Assembly (NCBI RefSeq): GCF_011058315.1
Contig: NZ_CP049298.1
Coordinates: forward strand, 2,728,001-2,792,000
Direction: 5' to 3'
DNA: 64,000 bases
From: Chryseobacterium sp. POL2
GTDB lineage: Bacteria > Bacteroidota > Bacteroidia > Flavobacteriales > Weeksellaceae
Part shown: piece by piece, positions 60,325 to 64,000 of the stretch
How the letters are laid out: each line of letters starts with the position of its first letter
How positions within the stretch are numbered: position 1 is the stretch's first letter
Notes under the pieces: generated by a model
Seen by the model: the letters and a program-made list of their open reading frames with translations, nothing else
Databases searched by the model: none
Told to the model about the DNA's origin: nothing
Made by a program: the position numbers and the translations under genes

Positions 60325-61533
60325 TTAATTGATCACTTTGGCTTGGATAAGACAGGCGCGCATTTTTTCGTAAGTGCGTTGGATATCGTTGTCCAATCCA
60401 ATAGAAAAACGAATGAGTCCATCTGATAATCCCATGCTTTTTCTTTCATCTTCTGGTATTTCTGATGATGTTGAAGATCCCGATGCCGAGAATAATGTTT
60501 TATAAAAGCCAAGACTCACAGCTAGGTAACCAAGATTTTCGTTTTGCATTGTTTCCATGACTTCATTGGCTTTTTCGACTGTACCAACATCCAGTGTTAA
60601 TAGTCCGCCATAGCCATATTCTTCGCGCATCATACTTTTGTAAAGTGCATGGTCTTTATGAGATGCAAGACCTGGATATTTTACTGTAAGACCATCTTTT
60701 TCGAACATTTCGGCCAAGTATTTAGCATTATGGCTATGTTGTTTCATGCGAATATGCAAGGTTCTTAGATTTTTAAGAATATTAGCCGCGCGAAGGCTGT
60801 CCATTGTTGGGCCAAGTAGCATGCAGGCACCAGAATTCACGTTTTTAAGATCATTAATAAATTCCTGACTTGCACAGACAACGCCGCCCACAGTGTCGCT
60901 GCTTCTTCCGTTTATAAATTTTGTTAAGCTGTGGATAACAACATCTGCACCCAAAGCTATTGGTGAAATACAAAGTGGTGAAAATGTATTATCAACAATG
61001 AGTTTAATATTGTGTTTTTTTGCAATCTTCGATAGAGCAGCAATATCGGCAACTTCCAAAAGTGGATTGCTAACAGATTCGCAATACAAAACTTTGGTGT
61101 TTTCAGAAATCGACGCTTCGACTAGCTCTAGATTTGTAATATCTACAAAACTGGTTTTAATGTTATAGTCGGGAAGGAAATTTTTTAAAAATGCATAAGT
61201 TCCACCGTAGATGGTTCTGCTGGAAACGATGTGGTCGCCACTTTTACAAAGTTGCATCAGTGTTGAGGTAATCGCGCCCATACCAGATGCCGTAACATTG
61301 GCGGCTTCGGTAGCTTCCATCTGTGCAAGGGCTTCTCCAAGATACAAATTGCTAGGAGAGGAGTGTCGCGAGTATAGATAGCAGCCATCGGTATTGCCTT
61401 CGAAAGTGTCGAACATTGTTTTGGCTGATAAAAAGGTGTAGGTAGAACTGTCCGATATGGAAGGATTAACACCGCCGAATTCTCCGAAATATTGTAAATC
61501 CTGAATGTTGTTGGCTGGATCAAATTGTTTCAT
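60325..61533 (-). CDS. Cys/Met-metabolism PLP enzyme (cystathionine gamma-synthase / methionine gamma-lyase family)
   Basis: A 402-residue cytoplasmic enzyme of the Cys/Met metabolism PLP family. The cofactor Lys205 is in VVIHSLTKFINGRSS, the PLP-binding Asp181 in LIVDNTFSPL, and Tyr-Ser-Arg (YSRHSSPS) near 54-61 binds the partner subunit phosphate. Where methionine gamma-lyase has a catalytic Cys (YGC), this protein has Tyr109-Gly-Gly-Thr. That fits cystathionine synthase/lyase types better, yet the divergent Lrp/AsnC gene, typical of amino-acid catabolic regulation, would fit a lyase. The exact reaction is undecided. Confidence 0.82.
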   Translation of the reverse strand: MKQFDPANNIQDLQYFGEFGGVNPSISDSSTYTFLSAKTMFDTFEGNTDGCYLYSRHSSPSNLYLGEALAQMEATEAANVTASGMGAITSTLMQLCKSGDHIVSSRTIYGGTYAFLKNFLPDYNIKTSFVDITNLELVEASISENTKVLYCESVSNPLLEVADIAALSKIAKKHNIKLIVDNTFSPLCISPIALGADVVIHSLTKFINGRSSDTVGGVVCASQEFINDLKNVNSGACMLLGPTMDSLRAANILKNLRTLHIRMKQHSHNAKYLAEMFEKDGLTVKYPGLASHKDHALYKSMMREEYGYGGLLTLDVGTVEKANEVMETMQNENLGYLAVSLGFYKTLFSASGSSTSSEIPEDERKSMGLSDGLIRFSIGLDNDIQRTYEKMRACLIQAKVIN

Positions 61534-61681
61534 GTAATTGTTTTTATTTACAAATATTGCAGAAAGTCTTATTTATTACAAGAATGAAACTTATATTTAG
61601 ATAATATTAAATAGTTTAGGTTTAATTATAGAAAATTTTGTTTAGATTTGATTTAAAATCAAGTTTTAAGTTGAATATTTT

Positions 61682-62140
61682 ATGAACCTAGATGATACTG
61701 ATAAAAAGTTGTTGATGCTACTGCAAGAAGATGCAAAAATGACTACTAAAGAAATTGCTAACCAACTGAATTTATCTGCAACAGCCGTATATGAGAGAAT
61801 TCGTAAGTTGGAGAAAAACAAAATTATCCGCAAATATGTTGCTTTGATTGATAAAGAAAAGGTCAATCGTGATTTCGTGGTGCTTTGTCATATCAAACTG
61901 ATTCAGCATAAAAAAGAATATGTACAGGATTTTGAAAAAGAAATTATGGATTTGCCAGAAGTTATGGATTGTTTCCATGTGAGTGGCGATTATGATTATA
62001 TTTTGAAAATCGGTGTGGCTAATATTAAAGACTACCGAAGTTTTGTGGTCAACAAGTTAACATCGCTAAAACATATCGGAAGCTCGCATAGTGCTTTTGT
62101 AATTGGTGAAGTCAAATCCACGACGGCGGTTTCTATTTAA
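61682..62140 (+). CDS. Lrp/AsnC family transcriptional regulator
   Basis: A 152-residue feast/famine regulator. The N-terminal helix-turn-helix is seen in MTTKEIANQLNLSATAVYERIRKLEK (shown across residues 20-45) and the C-terminal RAM domain includes VMDCFHVSGDYDYILKIGV, which binds amino acids and forms octamers. It is divergent from the PLP enzyme gene with 148 bp between, so it likely controls that gene in response to an amino acid such as methionine. It is followed by a strong terminator shared with tsf. Confidence 0.93.
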   Translation: MNLDDTDKKLLMLLQEDAKMTTKEIANQLNLSATAVYERIRKLEKNKIIRKYVALIDKEKVNRDFVVLCHIKLIQHKKEYVQDFEKEIMDLPEVMDCFHVSGDYDYILKIGVANIKDYRSFVVNKLTSLKHIGSSHSAFVIGEVKSTTAVSI

Positions 62141-62143
62141 ATA

Positions 62144-62173
62144 AAAAAAACCAGTCGCATGACTGGTTTTTTT
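62144..62173. terminator. Bidirectional terminator, lrp / tsf
   Basis: AAAACCAGTC (62147-62156) pairs with GACTGGTTTT (62161-62170) around GCAT, with A and T tracts on both sides. Confidence 0.88.
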
Positions 62174-62196
62174 ATGATGTATAATTTTTATAAAAA

Positions 62197-63018
62197 TTAT
62201 AAGCTAACTCTTGCAAATCCTGCAACTTTAAGGTCAGCATTCACGGATTTTACATAATCTGAAACTGACATTCCACCGTCTTTAATGAAAGCTTGGTGTA
62301 CCAAAGTGTTGTCTTTGTAGAATTTCTGCATTTTACCTTTAAGGATATTATCGATAATGTTAGCAGGTTTACCTTCTTTAGTTAAGATATCTCTTTCGAT
62401 TTCTAATTCTTTATCGATAGTTTCTTGAGAAACTTGAGTCTCATCAAGAGCGATAGGATTCATCGCAGCAACTTGCATAGATACAGCTTTTGCAGCTTCT
62501 TCAGCACCATCTACCTTTGCAGAAAGAGCAGTGATAGCAGCGATTTTGTTACCAGCGTGGATATAAGCACCTACGAAAGGACCTTCGATTCTTTCGAAAG
62601 CTCCGATTTCGATTTTTTCTCCGATAACACCAGTTTGTTCGATTAGTTTATCAGCAACTGTAATACCGTGGAAATCTGTAGCCAATAATTCTTCTTTAGA
62701 ACCAGCTGTGATAGCCATTTCAGCTAATTCGTAAGCTAGCTCTACGAAAGCTTCGTTTTTAGCAACGAAGTCAGTCTCACAGTTAAGAGAGATAATAGCA
62801 CCTAATGTGTTGTCTTCGTTAACTCTTGCGATAACAGCACCTTCAGTCGACTCTCTGTCAGCTCTGTTAGCTGCAACTTTTTGCCCTTTTTTTCTTAAGA
62901 TTTCGATGGCTTTTTCGAAGTCACCTTCTGCTTCTACTAATGCCTTTTTGCAGTCCATCATACCTGCTCCTGTTGTGTTTCTTAGCTTTGCTACGTCTGC
63001 TGCTACTGGTGTGTACAT
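62197..63018 (-). CDS. tsf: Translation elongation factor Ts
   Basis: Nucleotide-exchange factor that regenerates EF-Tu-GTP. The 273-residue protein has the N-terminal UBA-like region VAKLRNTTGAGMMDCKKALV, the EF-Tu-contact motif NCETDFVAKNEAF (conserved Thr-Asp-Phe-Val) and two core subdomains. Length is typical. It is not next to rpsB, as it is in most bacteria, but about 11.4 kb away and on the opposite strand, with its own promoter box upstream. Confidence 0.97.
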   Translation of the reverse strand: MYTPVAADVAKLRNTTGAGMMDCKKALVEAEGDFEKAIEILRKKGQKVAANRADRESTEGAVIARVNEDNTLGAIISLNCETDFVAKNEAFVELAYELAEMAITAGSKEELLATDFHGITVADKLIEQTGVIGEKIEIGAFERIEGPFVGAYIHAGNKIAAITALSAKVDGAEEAAKAVSMQVAAMNPIALDETQVSQETIDKELEIERDILTKEGKPANIIDNILKGKMQKFYKDNTLVHQAFIKDGGMSVSDYVKSVNADLKVAGFARVSL

Positions 63019-63073
63019 ATTTGTAATGATTTTTATTTAAAAAAAAGTGATATATTAGATCGTTTTTTAGCTT

Positions 63074-63081
63074 GGCAAAGA
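63074..63081 (-). promoter_or_regulatory. -7 box for tsf
   Basis: Minus-strand TATCTTTG fits TAnnTTTG, 55 nt before the tsf ATG; a T-rich -33 region lies about 18 nt further upstream. Confidence 0.5.
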
Positions 63082-63150
63082 TAATAAATTATACACAAAC
63101 TAAAAAGATAGATTCTACGTTAAATAATTGTAAATGTAATTTTGTGACTT

Positions 63151-63714
63151 ATGAAGAATTTAGTTTTACTGACTATGCTACTGATATCGGGATTATATGC
63201 TGCACAAGTAAGTGTGTTTGCAGCGCAAAGCTCAAAAGATCCGGCTGTCGTACAAGCTTTTATTGCTGCCAATCCCAAACATCCGAAAGTGCCAGAGCTT
63301 AAAAAGAAACTATCAACGATGAGTTATACTGTTACAACTTCTGGAAGTGGAAATGATGCAGAGGCCAAACCGAAAGTTTCTAAACTAACGGCTAGTAAAG
63401 TTGAAAAAAATATTAATAAATCTAAAACTTCGGAAAATGCTGAAAAAACTGCAGCCATATTAACTAACCTTTTTAATGATAATAGAAATTCTAAAGAAGC
63501 GGTTTTACAAATTGTCAATCGTTCCGCTTGTGAGTTGGTGATAAAAGTAAGTGGTAAGAAAAAATTCTATAACCTCAGTGTGCCTTCCAAAAATCAGAAT
63601 TACATATTAATCGAAAAAGGAACTTATAATTTGACAACCTCTATTTGCGGTGCTTCTTATACCTCTAATAAAAGTATAAATGCCAGTACCATTATTACTT
63701 TAGGAAACAAATAA
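63151..63714 (+). CDS. Small exported protein, paralogue of the lipoprotein at 50911 (possibly DUF6759)
   Basis: A 187-residue protein with a signal peptide (ending LYAAQ or VFAAQ) and no lipobox, unlike its paralogue at 50911-51537. The C-terminal half shares the pattern of that paralogue: an ILTNLFND helix, Cys in NRSACELVIKVSG, FYNLSVPSKNQNYILIEKGTYN and a second Cys in TTSICGASYTSNKSINAS. The middle is Lys/Ser-rich. Function unknown. It is divergent from tsf and ends in a terminator before the accA end. Confidence 0.7.
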   Translation: MKNLVLLTMLLISGLYAAQVSVFAAQSSKDPAVVQAFIAANPKHPKVPELKKKLSTMSYTVTTSGSGNDAEAKPKVSKLTASKVEKNINKSKTSENAEKTAAILTNLFNDNRNSKEAVLQIVNRSACELVIKVSGKKKFYNLSVPSKNQNYILIEKGTYNLTTSICGASYTSNKSINASTIITLGNK

Positions 63715-63736
63715 AAAATATTTTATAGAAATAACA

Positions 63737-63766
63737 AGGGCGACGTCGTAGCTGTCGCCCTTTATT
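63737..63766. terminator. Bidirectional terminator
   Basis: AAGGGCGAC (63737-63745) pairs with GTCGCCCTT (63754-63762) between convergent genes. Confidence 0.8.
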
Positions 63767-63787
63767 ATTTTTAAATCATAAAGAAAG

Positions 63788-64000
63788 TTATCCTTTATAT
63801 TGTCCCATGTCGATAAACTTCTCTTGGCGGTCTTTCATTAGACGTTCTCCAGATTGTTTTGACAAAGCTTTAATATCTTTTAAGATGGTTTCTTTTACGT
63901 TTTTATAAGTTTCTTTTGGATCATAGTGTGCACCTCCCAATGGTTCTGGGATAATGGCGTCAATTAATTTTTCCTTTAACATATCCTGCGCTGTTAGTTT
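63788..64000 (-). CDS. accA: Acetyl-CoA carboxylase carboxyltransferase subunit alpha, C-terminal end only
   Basis: The right edge cuts this gene; about 71 C-terminal codons are visible. LTAQDMLKEKLIDAIIPEPL and GGAHYDPKETYKNVKETI match the end of AccA, where the sequence LGGAHRDP and a helix-rich tail are typical. The subunit transfers carboxyl from biotin to acetyl-CoA in fatty acid synthesis. The ATG at 63982 is internal, since the frame remains open and family-like to the edge. Confidence 0.88.
   Translation of the reverse strand, partial: KLTAQDMLKEKLIDAIIPEPLGGAHYDPKETYKNVKETILKDIKALSKQSGERLMKDRQEKFIDMGQYKG

Overview
The window is a low-GC chromosomal segment from a member of the Bacteroidota, class Flavobacteriia, most likely the Chryseobacterium/Epilithonimonas group (Weeksellaceae). 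Supporting signs are type IX secretion (T9SS) cargo with type A and type B C-terminal sorting domains, a PorZ-like protein, families largely confined to Bacteroidota (DUF3276, DUF3667, a PID-CTERM-like tail), promoters of the TAnnTTTG type, and almost no Shine-Dalgarno sequences. Most of the window is core housekeeping genome. There is no prophage, integrative element, CRISPR array, rRNA operon or intact insertion sequence.

Layout. 1-3.6 kb (minus): dinB (cut by the edge), a thioredoxin-like protein, and an overlapping lpxK/purine nucleoside phosphorylase pair. 3.8-8.2 kb (plus): yicC-gmk-nadA, an intergenic repeat, folB, an RDD protein and a SIMPL protein. 8.3-9.2 kb (minus): dtd and a lipoprotein that resembles a Rieske domain with two ligands lost. 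9.3-15.3 kb (plus): greA-HIT, clpX, a T9SS cargo gene with a small PID-CTERM-like partner, a TlpA-like thioredoxin and a tRNA with anticodon CAT. 15.4-17.5 kb (minus): a DUF3276 protein and an ABC exporter. 17.7-20.2 kb (plus): mqo and two small genes. 20.2-24.8 kb (minus): a tight operon of split 5'-nucleotidase domains, porZ and recO. 25-38 kb: dapA, a GNAT acetyltransferase, an NhaC-type antiporter behind an S-box-like RNA, recG, an NPP-type phosphodiesterase, an OmpA protein, a beta-barrel protein, a serine hydrolase and a broken TPR regulator. 38-44.6 kb (minus): a T9SS protein whose 5' end is duplicated as a fragment, and an IcmF-type fused acyl-CoA mutase. 44.7-48.8 kb: a YwqK-like repeat protein, a small membrane protein and two DUF3667 paralogues. 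49-50.8 kb (plus): rplM-rpsI-rpsB. 50.9-63.0 kb: mostly minus-strand genes (trmB, two very large T9SS type B proteins, a Cys/Met-metabolism PLP enzyme with a divergent Lrp regulator, tsf). The edge holds a second copy of a small exported-protein family and the end of accA.

Two observations stand out. First, rpsB and tsf, normally adjacent, lie about 11.4 kb apart on opposite strands. Reversing the interval between them would place tsf directly behind rpsB and would also put two paralogous exported-protein genes in tandem, so a single inversion of about 12 kb explains the layout. Second, upstream of the NhaC-type transporter lies a compact RNA element carrying the S-box (SAM-I clan) core motifs but lacking the long P2 and the P4 of classical S-boxes. 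Other points of interest are a four-unit 22-bp array of palindromes upstream of a giant adhesin-like gene, a TPR regulator inactivated by two Gln-to-stop changes and a frameshift, and a 315-bp duplicated gene start.

All calls come from reading the sequence and from memory of protein families. No database search was possible.
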